Assembly: GCF_039969785.1 (NCBI RefSeq)
Contig: NZ_JBDVNC010000048.1
Span: 1 to 64,000 of the forward strand
Source of the DNA: Shimia sp039969785
GTDB taxonomy: Bacteria; Pseudomonadota; Alphaproteobacteria; Rhodobacterales; Rhodobacteraceae
Direction: 5' to 3'
Length of the DNA: 64,000 nt
The notes beneath the pieces were generated by a model that saw only the letters and a list, made by a program, of their open reading frames with translations, did not search any database and was not told the origin of the DNA. This document shows positions 49,791-59,297 of the stretch, in pieces. Within the stretch, counting starts at the first letter, position 1. Every line of letters begins with the position of its first letter. A program made the translations under genes and the position numbers.

Positions 49791-50180
49791 TCAGCCCCGG
49801 CGGGCAATGGCCCGGATTTCCACAAGCGCGCCATCACGCCTCAGCCCGGCCACCTCAACAGCGGTCCATGCCGGATACGGCGCTTTCAGGACATCTTTGC
49901 GCACGGCGTCAAAAACATCGAAATGCACCTTTAGGCTGATGTGATAGCTTGTCATTTCAACAACATCGTCAAGCGAACCGCCCGCCTCGGCCAGAACAGC
50001 ACCAATCTTTGCAAAAGCACCCGTGAACTGATCTTCCGGGTCTTGAGGCATGGCACCATCTGGCGCGCTGCCCGTCATCCCGGTCAAAAAAACGTGGTCG
50101 CCCGAAATGATCCCGGGCAAAATATCAAGGTCGGCACCACAGCCCTGCAAATACCTGGGAACAATAGGAATGCGACTCAA
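49791..50180 (-). CDS. RidA-family protein
   Basis: This 129-residue protein is of the YjgF/YER057c/UK114 fold: GDHVFLTGMTGSAPDG, DQFTGAFAKIGAVLAEAGGSLDDVVEMTSYH and a C-terminal segment WTAVEVAGLRRDGALVEIRAIA. The catalytic Arg of true RidA deaminases sits near residue 105 in R-x-x-x-P-A; here the corresponding region is APYPAWTAVEV without that Arg. It may therefore be a non-archetypal member with another substrate. Confidence 0.85.
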   Translation of the reverse strand: MSRIPIVPRYLQGCGADLDILPGIISGDHVFLTGMTGSAPDGAMPQDPEDQFTGAFAKIGAVLAEAGGSLDDVVEMTSYHISLKVHFDVFDAVRKDVLKAPYPAWTAVEVAGLRRDGALVEIRAIARRG

Positions 50181-50194
50181 ACCAATGATGTCCT

Positions 50195-52750
50195 TTAGTA
50201 AAGCCCACCTGAGCTGACGGATCCAAAGTCGGCCTTTGGTCCCACGACCGCCTTCTTGCCCGACGAGGTGGTCACTTCACGCCCACCATAGCGCTCGACT
50301 TCCTCGATCAGAGGCAAATTGGACCCCATGGCAAAACCACCATCATATGAGATACCAAAGATCGGCTCTTCACCGTCACGGAAATACTCAGCCACAACCG
50401 ATGCACCACTTGCGTCATCAGACAGGCGCGCGCCGGTATAACGGTCAATCTTGATGAAATGTCCGCCCGGCGGTACGCGGAACTTACCTCCACCGTATTT
50501 CTCGATCGCCTCTTTCATGAACTCCTGAAACACAGGTCCGCAAGTTGTGCCGCCATATGTTCCACGACCCAATGGGCGCGGACGGTCATGACCAATGTAA
50601 CACCCCGCCACAATTGTCGACGTAAACCCAATGAACCACACATCTTTGGCTTCGTTTGTGGTTCCGGTTTTACCCGCCACAGGCACCGGCAGTTTGATCT
50701 GGCTGCTGGCCGTTCCGCGCGTCACGACGCCCTGCATCATCGACGTCAGCTGATAGGCGGTGATCGCGTTCATCACACGTTCGCGGTTGGTCACAATGCG
50801 CGGTCCACGTGTGTCGGGAATGGCGGGGTCTGCACAGTCGGTGCAATCACGCTGGTCATGGCGATAGATTGTCTTGCCGTATCGGTCCTGAACCCGGTCA
50901 ACCAAAGTTGGTTCGACCCGCTCACCACCATTAGCGAACATGGCATAGGCCGCAACCATCTGAAACAACGTCGTTTCATCAGCCCCCAGAGAGTTGGCCA
51001 GAAACTCGCCCATCTGATCGTAAACACCAAACCGTTCGGCGTAATTGGCCACCAGATTCATGCCGATTTCCTGTGCCAGACGAATGGTCATCAGGTTCCG
51101 GCTCATCTCGATCCCGGTCCGCATGGGCGTCGGGCCATAAAACTTGTTCGTCGAGTTACGAGGCCGCCACAATCCCTGAGGTGTGTTGATCTCAATTGGC
51201 GCGTCGATCACGATTGTCGCCGGGGAATACCCGCTATCCAAAGCCGCAGCATAGACAAAAGGTTTAAAGCTCGATCCGGGCTGACGCTTGGCTTGGGTGG
51301 CGCGATTGAACACCGAATCCTGATACGAAAACCCACCCTGCATCGCGATAACCCGGCCGTTATTCACGTCCATGGCCATAAAGCCGCCCTGCACTTCAGG
51401 AATCTGGCGCAGCGACCAGCGTACAAATTCGCCGCTGTCATCTTTGGTGACGGCGCGTACCAGCACAACATCGCCAACCGAAACCAGATCGCCTGCAACC
51501 TTGCCCTTGCGCCCCAGCTGCCCGTCTTCCAGCCGCTTGCGCGCCCAGGTCACATCCTTGGCCGGCACCCAATGTCCGTCAGCGTCTTCCTCAATATCTT
51601 CGATCCCGATGCGTGCATCATTCTTGCCGACTTCCAGCACAACGGCGGGATGCCAAACACCTTCCAGATCAACATCACGCGGCACATCAAGCGCACTCAG
51701 CGCCTCACGCCACGCGGCCTCATCTGTCAACAAAGCAGGATCAATCACCTCCCCCGTACCACGCCAAACACCCCGGGATCGGTCATATTTTTCCAATGCA
51801 TGGCGCAATGCGCGCGCCGCAATAGTCTGCATTTCCGGGTCAACCGTGGCGCGCACTGTCATACCGCCGGAAAAGAACTCCTCTTCCCCAAAGTCCCGGC
51901 TCAGCTGGCGACGGATTTCATCCGTGAAATAGTCACGCGGCGGCAACGAAGACTTAAAGCTCGCAAAGTCGCCATTCTGAACCGACCGCAGTGGCATTTC
52001 TCTTTCGGATTCATACACGGCCTGCGTGATATAGCCGTTTTCCTGCATTTCACGCAGCACAAAATTGCGCCGGTCCAACACGCGTTCTTTGTTGCGCACC
52101 GGATGAAATTTGCCCGGTGCCTTGGGCATTGACGCCAACGTTGCCGCTTCATGCGGTTCCAGCTCGCTCAGGTTCTTGTCAAAATAGGTCTGAGCCGCCG
52201 CTGCGACCCCATAAGAGTTTTGCCCCAGAAAAATCTCGTTCAGATACAGCTCCAATATCTGGTCCTTGCTCAGCGTTTCTTCGACTCGCGTCGCCAGTAT
52301 GATTTCCTTGATCTTGCGCTCAATCTTGCGGTCGCCGGACAACAAAAAGTTTTTCATCACCTGCTGCGTGATCGTAGACGCGCCGCGCACATTCTGACCG
52401 CGTGACTGGATTGCCTCGACCCCGGCGGCCGCAATACCGCGCGCGTCATAGCCCTTGTGGCTGTAAAAATTCTTGTCTTCCGCCGAAATGAACGCTTCTT
52501 TCACCATGTCAGGAATTTCATCTGCCGGAACAAACAAGCGCCGTTCCTTGGCAAATTCATCCATGATCTGCCCTTCACCCGAATAAATCCGGCTGATGGT
52601 GGGGGGCTTGTACTGCGCGAGGCTTTCGTGACTTGGCAATTCCTGCCCGTAAATCCAAAACACCGCGCCAATCGACAAAGCCACCACCGCCACGCCCATC
52701 GTCAACAGGGTGAAAATCGCCCCGAAAAAGGAAAAGAAGAATCTTAGCAC
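50195..52750 (-). CDS. mrcA: penicillin-binding protein 1A
   Basis: This 851-residue bifunctional peptidoglycan synthase has an N-terminal membrane anchor (residues ~5-30). The transglycosylase domain has the catalytic Glu in FISAEDKNFYSHKGYD and RGASTITQQVMKNFLL. An OB-type insert (~residues 310-420) follows. The transpeptidase domain has nucleophile Ser in GSSFKPF, S-R-N and K-T-G-T-T. It builds and crosslinks glycan chains in the periplasm. Its start is followed upstream by 166 bases holding no gene, then a small DUF1127-like gene. Confidence 0.95.
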   Translation of the reverse strand: MLRFFFSFFGAIFTLLTMGVAVVALSIGAVFWIYGQELPSHESLAQYKPPTISRIYSGEGQIMDEFAKERRLFVPADEIPDMVKEAFISAEDKNFYSHKGYDARGIAAAGVEAIQSRGQNVRGASTITQQVMKNFLLSGDRKIERKIKEIILATRVEETLSKDQILELYLNEIFLGQNSYGVAAAAQTYFDKNLSELEPHEAATLASMPKAPGKFHPVRNKERVLDRRNFVLREMQENGYITQAVYESEREMPLRSVQNGDFASFKSSLPPRDYFTDEIRRQLSRDFGEEEFFSGGMTVRATVDPEMQTIAARALRHALEKYDRSRGVWRGTGEVIDPALLTDEAAWREALSALDVPRDVDLEGVWHPAVVLEVGKNDARIGIEDIEEDADGHWVPAKDVTWARKRLEDGQLGRKGKVAGDLVSVGDVVLVRAVTKDDSGEFVRWSLRQIPEVQGGFMAMDVNNGRVIAMQGGFSYQDSVFNRATQAKRQPGSSFKPFVYAAALDSGYSPATIVIDAPIEINTPQGLWRPRNSTNKFYGPTPMRTGIEMSRNLMTIRLAQEIGMNLVANYAERFGVYDQMGEFLANSLGADETTLFQMVAAYAMFANGGERVEPTLVDRVQDRYGKTIYRHDQRDCTDCADPAIPDTRGPRIVTNRERVMNAITAYQLTSMMQGVVTRGTASSQIKLPVPVAGKTGTTNEAKDVWFIGFTSTIVAGCYIGHDRPRPLGRGTYGGTTCGPVFQEFMKEAIEKYGGGKFRVPPGGHFIKIDRYTGARLSDDASGASVVAEYFRDGEEPIFGISYDGGFAMGSNLPLIEEVERYGGREVTTSSGKKAVVGPKADFGSVSSGGLY

Positions 52751-52916
52751 GCTTTTGTGCCCCCTACGCCCGCACTTCAGACCCTTCTATATAGTTCACC
52801 CGGACCGCGGTCAAAACACCCAGTTGTGTGTTTTCAGCGCCTTTTTGCCGCCACATGGGCGCAACATCCGTCATACACCTTGCCCATCGCCCAACAAACC
52901 ATCCAAAACATTCGAC

Positions 52917-53204
52917 TTAATCCCCAAGCCTGCCCGCTTGGGACACGGTAAAAACCTCAACCTCCAAATCATCCAACGTCAAGCACGATGTCTGGTGATC
53001 ACTGCGATCTGCGTCTGTTTCAAATCCAACATCCGCCAACAAATGCAGAGACGTGTCCATTACGCGCTGCAAGGCTTTAATCTTGCGCCGCCTTTCGAAA
53101 AATACGGCCAAGTAATCGCGTAAAACATCAAACCTACCTTTTAGCCTTCGATTTGGTGGATTAGGTATTTTGACACAATCATATCCAGAAAACTGTGCGG
53201 TCAT
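52917..53204 (-). CDS. small DUF1127-like protein
   Basis: This 95-residue basic protein has a central segment resembling the DUF1127 (YjiS-like) motif: VFFERRRKIKALQRVMDTSLHLLADVGFETDADRSD, where Arg-rich residues precede an L-x-D-[VI]-G turn. AAGGA lies nine bases before the ATG at 53204. DUF1127 proteins take part in RNA-turnover and phosphate/stress responses in some alphaproteobacteria. The match is partial, so a hypothetical protein is the safe label. Divergent from the LysR gene. Confidence 0.6.
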   Translation of the reverse strand: MTAQFSGYDCVKIPNPPNRRLKGRFDVLRDYLAVFFERRRKIKALQRVMDTSLHLLADVGFETDADRSDHQTSCLTLDDLEVEVFTVSQAGRLGD

Positions 53205-53305
53205 GTCAGTTAGTCCTTATAAATAGCGTATATTTCTAGCATCTACGGAATTACCCTTGCCTTCAAACCAAGCTTTTTAATAGTTTGGATTAGGAAAACT
53301 GATCC

Positions 53306-54229
53306 ATGACACGCCTACCGCCTCTCAACGCCCTACGCGCTTTCGAAGCCGCCGCGCGCCACAATGGGTTTATTGACGCTGCCAGTGAACTTCATGTCAC
53401 GCGCGGCGCCATCAGCCGTCACGTCGCCATTTTAGAAGAGCATCTTGGCGTCCAGCTGTTTCGCAGAAATCACCGCGGCGTAGAGCTAACCCGCGCAGGC
53501 CAATCGCTGTTGCCAGTCCTCAGCGACGCTTTTGCACGGATTTCAACCGAGACGGATCGCCTGTCTGCGGGCGCAACCGACCTCAGGATCATTTGTCCGC
53601 CCGGCCTGTCGATCCGCTGGTTGTTTCCACGGTTAGACCAGTTTCGCGCGCTGCACCCGGGCATTCGCGTCCGTCTCACTACTGAATTTTACGGCTATTC
53701 CGGGTTTGACAGCTCGGAATACGACCTTGGCGTCTCTCTTCAGCACTGGCCCGGGCGGGCCGATAATATCGTTGCCCAACCATTATTTCCTATGCGATTG
53801 GCTCCGGCTTGCGCTCCCGGTCTGGCCAACGCACAGTTACCCCTGCGAGACCCGGCCGATCTTCAAAACTTCACGCTCCTGCACGAAAACGCGTCAAAGG
53901 GCGACTGGGCCGCATGGGCACAGGCTTTCAACCTTCCCGAGCTTCATACGAACCACAGCGAGGTTTTTCCAAATCTTGATATGGCCACCCGCGCCGCCGT
54001 CATGGGCGGCGGCATTGTCATGGCCGACCTCTATCTTTGCCGGGAAGAGCTGGATCGCGGAGAGCTGACCCTACCCTTTCCCGACATGGCTTTTGAGACC
54101 AAAAACGGCCAATATGCGCTGATCGGACCACATGACCGGTGGGACGACCCAAAGATCAAGGCCTTTCGCGAATGGGCAACTACAGCGACACCAAACGCAC
54201 CCGCCTGTCTGGTCAATATGCCACTTTAA
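53306..54229 (+). CDS. LysR-family regulator (GcvA-like)
   Basis: This 307-residue regulator has an N-terminal winged helix PPLNALRAFEAAARHNGFIDAASELHVTRGAISRHVAILEEHLGVQLF and a periplasmic-binding-like effector domain. The opening LPPLNALRAFEAAARH places it in the GcvA/AmpR-like branch. It shares a 101-base promoter region with the divergent DUF1127-like gene, its likely target. It ends 18 bases from the convergent amiC gene. Confidence 0.9.
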   Translation: MTRLPPLNALRAFEAAARHNGFIDAASELHVTRGAISRHVAILEEHLGVQLFRRNHRGVELTRAGQSLLPVLSDAFARISTETDRLSAGATDLRIICPPGLSIRWLFPRLDQFRALHPGIRVRLTTEFYGYSGFDSSEYDLGVSLQHWPGRADNIVAQPLFPMRLAPACAPGLANAQLPLRDPADLQNFTLLHENASKGDWAAWAQAFNLPELHTNHSEVFPNLDMATRAAVMGGGIVMADLYLCREELDRGELTLPFPDMAFETKNGQYALIGPHDRWDDPKIKAFREWATTATPNAPACLVNMPL

Positions 54230-54246
54230 AGTCCAATGCCGTTTGG

Positions 54247-55476
54247 CTACTGACGGACCAACGCCCGCGCCGCCTTGTCTGCGATAACCCAGGCTTGCAG
54301 CCCGTCGCGAATACCCGCTGCCATCGAAGCACGCCACCCTGCATCCTGCAGGTTTGCCAGATCTTTCTGCGACGACATGAACCCCAATTCGATCAGGATC
54401 GACGGCACATCTGCGGCCTTCAGCACTGAAAACGCAGCTTCACGATGCGCTTTGCGGTTCAAAGAACCGGTTGATTCGCGCAAAGCTCCGACCATTTCGC
54501 GGGCAAGCTGCTCTGTGCGCGGCTGTGTTTCCATCCGCGCCAGATCCAGCAAAACATCGGTCACCTCGTCATCAGCACCAGACAGATCGACGCCCGACAG
54601 GATATCAGCCCGGTCATGACGCTCTGCCAGCACGGCTGAGGCTGCATCACTGGCCTCTTTGGACAACGTGTACACCGTCGCACCATGCGCATGTCCCTGG
54701 CTCAGCGAATCCGCATGCAACGAAATAAACACATCCGCCCCCTGCTGATGCGCGATGGCAACCCGGCGTTCCAGCGATACAAACGCATCCTCGTCACGTG
54801 TCAGGATCACTTCAAACCCGCCCGAACGACGCAGCGTATCGCGCAATTCCCGCGCAAAGCGCAGCATCAGATCTTTCTCCAGAAACCCGTCCCGCTCAGC
54901 GCCCGGATCAATGCCGCCATGTCCCGGATCAATTACAACCACGGTTGGCGCCCAGTCCGGGCGCTCGGGGCGCGTGCGTTTGATGTCGGCAGGGGCAGGT
55001 AAGTCCCAACGCGGATCATAGGGCGCGCCCGATTGTGCAGCATAGTCCAGCGGCCCGGCAGGCTTCAGCTCAACAACCAAATGCGCCCGCCCGCTGGTCT
55101 CATCCACCTGCATTCCGGCCGCATCCACCAGCATCGGCTCCGCAAGATCAAGAACCATGCGGCTCCAACCCGGCCGATACAAACCGAACCGCACCGTTTC
55201 AACGCCTTCTACCGTCCCCAGATCAGCCGGGGCCACGCCGCTCCAGTCAATCTCGCGAAAATCAAGCACCACCCGTCGCGGTTCATCCAGATGGAACACC
55301 CGCCAAGGCACCCCCTGACTAAGGTCCATCTCCAACGTAATCGCCCCGCGCCATCCCTCAGACAGCCCGCTGCGCGCCACGTTCAGCCGCGCCAGCCCGG
55401 AAAATTCCTGCGCACTGGCCAACCCGGCCAACCCAGCCCAGAACACGGCCGCAAAAAATACAAATACTCTGCTCAT
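54247..55476 (-). CDS. amiC: N-acetylmuramoyl-L-alanine amidase (AmiC type)
   Basis: This 409-residue periplasmic hydrolase cleaves septal peptidoglycan. It has a signal peptide (MSRVFVFFAAVFWAGLAGLASA), an N-terminal AMIN targeting domain (residues ~30-135), a linker, and an Amidase_3 domain with Zn/catalytic residues in VVIDPGHGGIDPGAERDG, FISLHADSL and ILIELGFMSSQKD. The C-terminal catalytic Glu is present. It lies near mrcA, the cell-wall synthesis partner, on the same strand. Confidence 0.93.
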   Translation of the reverse strand: MSRVFVFFAAVFWAGLAGLASAQEFSGLARLNVARSGLSEGWRGAITLEMDLSQGVPWRVFHLDEPRRVVLDFREIDWSGVAPADLGTVEGVETVRFGLYRPGWSRMVLDLAEPMLVDAAGMQVDETSGRAHLVVELKPAGPLDYAAQSGAPYDPRWDLPAPADIKRTRPERPDWAPTVVVIDPGHGGIDPGAERDGFLEKDLMLRFARELRDTLRRSGGFEVILTRDEDAFVSLERRVAIAHQQGADVFISLHADSLSQGHAHGATVYTLSKEASDAASAVLAERHDRADILSGVDLSGADDEVTDVLLDLARMETQPRTEQLAREMVGALRESTGSLNRKAHREAAFSVLKAADVPSILIELGFMSSQKDLANLQDAGWRASMAAGIRDGLQAWVIADKAARALVRQ

Positions 55477-55619
55477 TGCCCCTCACACGGGTTTCTTGCC
55501 GGTGAACCTACACCAGCCTCACGGCCCCGAGAACCCCACCCAATCTTCATTTTGCCAAAACTTCTCCGGGGGTGAATTGGGCCGCTCGCGACCCAAGAGG
55601 GGGCAGCGCCCCCTGCCCG

Positions 55620-56771
55620 TCACACAAATCCGCGCTTGCGCATGAATTTTTGCAACCGCTCAAGACCCTCAGCAATGTCCGCGCTGGCACGGGCATAGGA
55701 AAACCGCAACGTCTGATGTCCCCGTGCCGGGTCAAAATCCAAACCCGGTGTCACTGCAACCCCGGCTTCGTCCAGAACGGAACGCGCAAAGGCGCGACTG
55801 TCTTCGGTAAAGGCACTGACATCCACGTAGACGTAAAACGCGCCATCCGGCGGCGCAAAATGGCGAAAACCCGCCTTGGGCAAACCCTCAATCATCAGCG
55901 CCCGGTTTGTGCGATAGACATCCATGTTGGCCTCAAGCTCGTCCTTACACGACATCGCTGCCAACGCGGCAACCTGACTGGCATGGGGGGCGCAAATGAA
56001 CATGTTCTGCGCCAACCGCTCAATCTGGCGCACATGATCCTCAGGCACTACCATCCAGCCAACCCGCCATCCGGTCATGCTGAAATACTTGGAAAACGAG
56101 TTGATAACATAAGCCTCATCGGTAATCTCAAGCGCCGTCACCGCTTTGGCCTCATATTCAATACCGTGGTATATCTCATCGCTGATAAAAGCCGCCCCTT
56201 TGGCGTGACACATCTCGACCAAAGCCGACATGGCCGGACGATCCAGCATGGTTCCGGTTGGATTGGCAGGTGATGCAACCATCAAACCTTCAAAATCTAA
56301 CGCACCAAGGTCATCGGGCACCGGTTGCAGCCGGTTTTGTGGCGCGGTCTGAATGTCCAGTGGTTCCAGCGACAATGCCTTTAAAATCTGGCGATAACTT
56401 GGATATCCCGGTGCCCCGATTGCTACCCGGTCACCCGCATCAAACAGCGCTGTGAACGCCAGCAAAAAGGCACCGGACGAACCCGGGGTCACAATCACCC
56501 GCTCCGGGTTCAGATCAACGCCGTACCATGTGTCATACAGCGCCGCGATTCGCGCGCGCAGTTCCGGGATACCCAACGCGACCGTATATCCCAGCGCGTC
56601 TTGCTGCATCGCTTGCGTCAGCGCCAACCGCGCCCCTTCCGGTGCGGCAGTGCCCGGCTGACCCACCTCCATATGAATAATATGACGCCCCTCAGCCTCG
56701 GCTTGCCGGGCGGCTTCCATGACATCCATCACAATAAAGGGATCAACTGCCCCGCGTCTTGAGTTCCGCAT
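55620..56771 (-). CDS. class I/II PLP aminotransferase
   Basis: This 383-residue enzyme has the aspartate-aminotransferase fold: MEVGQPGTAAPE, VASPANPTGTML, FISDEIYHGIEY, and SFSKYFSMTGWRVGW with the PLP Lys, plus the C-terminal Arg in TLRFSYARA. The amino-acid substrate is not determined; this branch commonly handles aspartate, aromatic or branched-chain substrates. The ATG at 56771 is chosen, as a TTG one codon upstream is less likely. It is divergent from the M48 protease gene with a ~40-base gap. Confidence 0.87.
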   Translation of the reverse strand: MRNSRRGAVDPFIVMDVMEAARQAEAEGRHIIHMEVGQPGTAAPEGARLALTQAMQQDALGYTVALGIPELRARIAALYDTWYGVDLNPERVIVTPGSSGAFLLAFTALFDAGDRVAIGAPGYPSYRQILKALSLEPLDIQTAPQNRLQPVPDDLGALDFEGLMVASPANPTGTMLDRPAMSALVEMCHAKGAAFISDEIYHGIEYEAKAVTALEITDEAYVINSFSKYFSMTGWRVGWMVVPEDHVRQIERLAQNMFICAPHASQVAALAAMSCKDELEANMDVYRTNRALMIEGLPKAGFRHFAPPDGAFYVYVDVSAFTEDSRAFARSVLDEAGVAVTPGLDFDPARGHQTLRFSYARASADIAEGLERLQKFMRKRGFV

Positions 56772-56812
56772 CAAATTCGTCCCTATTGTCGTTCATGAGG
56801 TTTCACCGCGAA

Positions 56813-58156
56813 ATGACGGCGCCGTCAATGCATGCTTTTCAACTGTTTGCCGCCTGTCTGGCGGCTTTGTGCGCTTTGGTTTGGACCGCATTGCCCGCAC
56901 GCGCCGCCTCTCTGATCCGCGATCCCGACATCGAACACGCGCTGACACAAATGGCTGCCCCGATTCTGGCCGCTGCCGGACTTGGAGGCAATGTGCGTAT
57001 TCTGCTGGTCAATGACCGGTCGCTGAACGCATTTGTCGTCGATTCCCAACACATCTTTATTCACACCGGCATGATCTCCAAAATGGACACGCCGGAAAAA
57101 CTTCAGGCGGTCATCGCGCATGAGGCGGCCCATATTGCCAATGGTCACATTGCCCGCCGCATGGCCAATCTGGATTCGACCCGCTCTCTGGCCGGGCTTG
57201 GTATCGCGCTGGCGATCGCCGCGGCGGCTGCAAGCGGACGGGGGGATGTCGGATTTGGACTGGCGGCCGGAACGCAATCCGCTGCGCAACGCCAGTTTCT
57301 GGCCCACACCAGATCCGAAGAAGCCTCGGCCGATCAATCCGGCGTGCGTTATCTGGCATCCGCAGGCATCGATCCGCAAGGCGCAGTCGAAGTGCACAAG
57401 GATTTCGTGGGGCAGGAACTCCTGAACGTGTCGCGGCAAGACCCCTACACCCGCTCACACCCATTATCGCGTGACCGCGTGCGGGCAATGGAGCGGTTTG
57501 TCGCCGCCTATTCCGGCAAAGCCCGCCCACAGCCTGAACTGGAATACTGGTACGAACGCGCGCGTGGCAAACTCACCGCGTTCCTGAACCCGCCAAAATG
57601 GACGCTGAAACGCGCGCGCGAAAGCAAACACCAAGACATCCGCCTGATGCGCGAGGCCGTTGCCTATCACCGGCTGTCAGACCGGACCAAAGCGCTGAGC
57701 CGTATTGATGCAGCGCTGGCCTTGCGCCCAAACGATGCCTATTATTATGAACTCAAAGGCCAGATCCTTCTGGAAAGTCGTCAATTTCAATCAGCGGTCA
57801 ACGCTTACAGACGCGCTGTTGACCTAGCGCCCTACAACACGCTGATCCTTGGCGGGCTGGGCCGGTCGTTGTTGACTGTGGACCGCCCCAAAGAAGCTCT
57901 CAAGTATCTCGAAACGGCGCGGTCCCGCGATTTCCGTGACCCCAAAGTCCTGCGCGATCTGGGTTCTGCCTATGCACGTACCGGCCAAAATGGCATGGCG
58001 TCGCTGGCCACAGCGGAACGGTATGCCCTTGCAGCTCGCCTCAAAGACGCCGAAATACATGCAAGACGGGCCATCGGCCTTTTGCCGCGTGGCTCGGGTG
58101 CATGGCGGCGTGCAGATGACATTCTCGTGGCGGCCAAACGCGCCGCCAAAAAATAA
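56813..58156 (+). CDS. M48-family metalloprotease with TPR repeats (BepA-like)
   Basis: This 447-residue exported protein has a signal peptide (MTAPSMHAFQLFAACLAALCALVW..., cleavage after ARA), an M48 zinc metalloprotease domain with the H-E-A-A-H motif and TRSEEASADQSGVRYLASAG, and a C-terminal TPR array (residues ~290-440: AYHRLSDRTKALSRIDAALALRPNDAYYYELKG and more). This is the BepA/YfgC layout, a periplasmic protease that checks outer-membrane assembly. Starts at 56795 or 56828 are also possible. Confidence 0.88.
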   Translation: MTAPSMHAFQLFAACLAALCALVWTALPARAASLIRDPDIEHALTQMAAPILAAAGLGGNVRILLVNDRSLNAFVVDSQHIFIHTGMISKMDTPEKLQAVIAHEAAHIANGHIARRMANLDSTRSLAGLGIALAIAAAAASGRGDVGFGLAAGTQSAAQRQFLAHTRSEEASADQSGVRYLASAGIDPQGAVEVHKDFVGQELLNVSRQDPYTRSHPLSRDRVRAMERFVAAYSGKARPQPELEYWYERARGKLTAFLNPPKWTLKRARESKHQDIRLMREAVAYHRLSDRTKALSRIDAALALRPNDAYYYELKGQILLESRQFQSAVNAYRRAVDLAPYNTLILGGLGRSLLTVDRPKEALKYLETARSRDFRDPKVLRDLGSAYARTGQNGMASLATAERYALAARLKDAEIHARRAIGLLPRGSGAWRRADDILVAAKRAAKK

Positions 58157-58167
58157 CGGAGATTTAA

Positions 58168-58917
58168 ATGAAACGCCTATTATCCTCTACTATCCTTGCT
58201 CTGGGGCTGGCCGCCGCGCCGGTCATGGCGTTTGACATGGGCTCTATGTCGGACGAAGAACGCGCGATATTCCGCGCCGAAATCCGCTCTTACCTGCTCG
58301 ACAATCCACAAGTGATCATGGAAGCCGTCGAACTTCTGGAACAGCGCAACGCCGCGGCTGACGCAGCGCATGATATGGCGCTTGTGCAAAACAACACAGA
58401 CGCGTTGTTTGATGACGGCTATTCTTGGGTCGGCGGCAATCCCAATGGCGACATCACTCTTGTTGAATTCATTGACTACCGCTGTGGCTATTGCCGCAAG
58501 GCGTTTGACGAGGTTGAACAGCTGCTTGAAAACGATGGTAATATTCGCTTGATCGTCAAGGAATTCCCCATTTTGGGCGAAGACTCGGTTGTCAGCTCGC
58601 GCTACGCCATCGCCGTGAAACAAACGATGGGCGACGAAGCGTATAAGCTGGCCCATGATGCCCTGATCACATTCAAAGGCGACGTGAATACCGGGTCTTT
58701 GACGCGCATTTCGGAAAGTCTGGGATTTGACGCCGATATACTGCTGGCCCGAATGGACAGCGACGAGGTGACAGAAGAAATCCGCCAAACCCGCGCACTA
58801 GCGCAAAACCTCAAAATCTCGGGGACACCAACGTTTGTGATGCAGGACCAACTGTTGCGCGGCTACCTGCCGCTGAACAACATGACGGCATTGGTCGCGG
58901 AAAAGCGCACCCGGTAA
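58168..58917 (+). CDS. DsbA-family thiol oxidoreductase, exported
   Basis: This 249-residue periplasmic protein has a signal peptide (MKRLLSSTILALGLAAAPVMA), an N-terminal helical region and a thioredoxin-like DsbA domain with active-site C106-G-Y-C109 in EFIDYRCGYCRKAFDEV and the cis-proline loop GTPTF. It forms or isomerises disulfides in exported proteins. CGGAGAT precedes the ATG. It follows the M48 gene by 11 bases, so both envelope-quality genes are likely co-transcribed. Confidence 0.9.
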   Translation: MKRLLSSTILALGLAAAPVMAFDMGSMSDEERAIFRAEIRSYLLDNPQVIMEAVELLEQRNAAADAAHDMALVQNNTDALFDDGYSWVGGNPNGDITLVEFIDYRCGYCRKAFDEVEQLLENDGNIRLIVKEFPILGEDSVVSSRYAIAVKQTMGDEAYKLAHDALITFKGDVNTGSLTRISESLGFDADILLARMDSDEVTEEIRQTRALAQNLKISGTPTFVMQDQLLRGYLPLNNMTALVAEKRTR

Positions 58918-58940
58918 CCAACGCCTGCCCTGTTGATCGA

Positions 58941-58973
58941 AACCCGCTTTGCCTTGGCATAGCGGGTTTTTTT
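58941..58973 (+). terminator. terminator of the M48-DsbA unit
   Basis: AACCCGCT (58941-58948) pairs with AGCGGGTT (58961-58968), followed by a 7-T run. Confidence 0.85.
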
Positions 58974-59192
58974 GTGGGTGCCCCTGAAGCCCCGCTCTCA
59001 CAGCACGATTCCCGATGCTATTGGCGAAACCCGATGTGCCATTACCAGGCAAAGCCGCCGCAAGAGGCAAAATGTCGACAACCACAACCATAATCGGCAA
59101 ATATTTTGCGCATATGTCCCGAACAACACCTCAAACGCAACTTTCGAAAAGAAAAAGATGTCCTCGCGACAGTTTTTCTACTGCATTGGCGG
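58974..59192. other. gene-free spacer upstream of ilvB
   Basis: Apart from the terminator before it and the promoter and leader after it, I see no convincing gene in these ~220 bases. Short frames here lack a ribosome-binding site or protein-like composition. Confidence 0.6.
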
Positions 59193-59221
59193 TTGACGCC
59201 GCGACGCGGCGCAAATAAGGT
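59193..59221 (+). promoter_or_regulatory. putative ilvB promoter
   Basis: TTGACG (59193-59198) and TAAGGT (59216-59221) are spaced by 17 bases, with a small hairpin-forming sequence (GCCGC-GAC-GCGGC) between. They lie 29 bases before the leader-peptide ATG. Matched by consensus only. Confidence 0.45.
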
Positions 59222-59249
59222 CCGGTTCGACCACAAAAGGAACCCGACA

Positions 59250-59297
59250 ATGCAAATGCTAGTCGTCGTATTAGAGAAATGGCGCATGGGCCGGTAA
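59250..59297 (+). CDS. ilv leader peptide
   Basis: A 15-codon frame, MQMLVVVLEKWRMGR, has AAGGAACC seven bases upstream of its ATG. It contains five consecutive branched-chain codons (Leu-Val-Val-Val-Leu, 59259-59273). Ribosome stalling there when charged tRNA-Val or tRNA-Leu is scarce would expose the RNA segment that blocks the downstream terminator. It is too short for usual gene callers. Confidence 0.8.
   Translation: MQMLVVVLEKWRMGR

Noticed and set aside
50459..52132. 557-codon open frame antisense to mrcA.
   Set aside because: PBP1A is certain on the minus strand, and the antisense product is His/Arg-rich without motifs.
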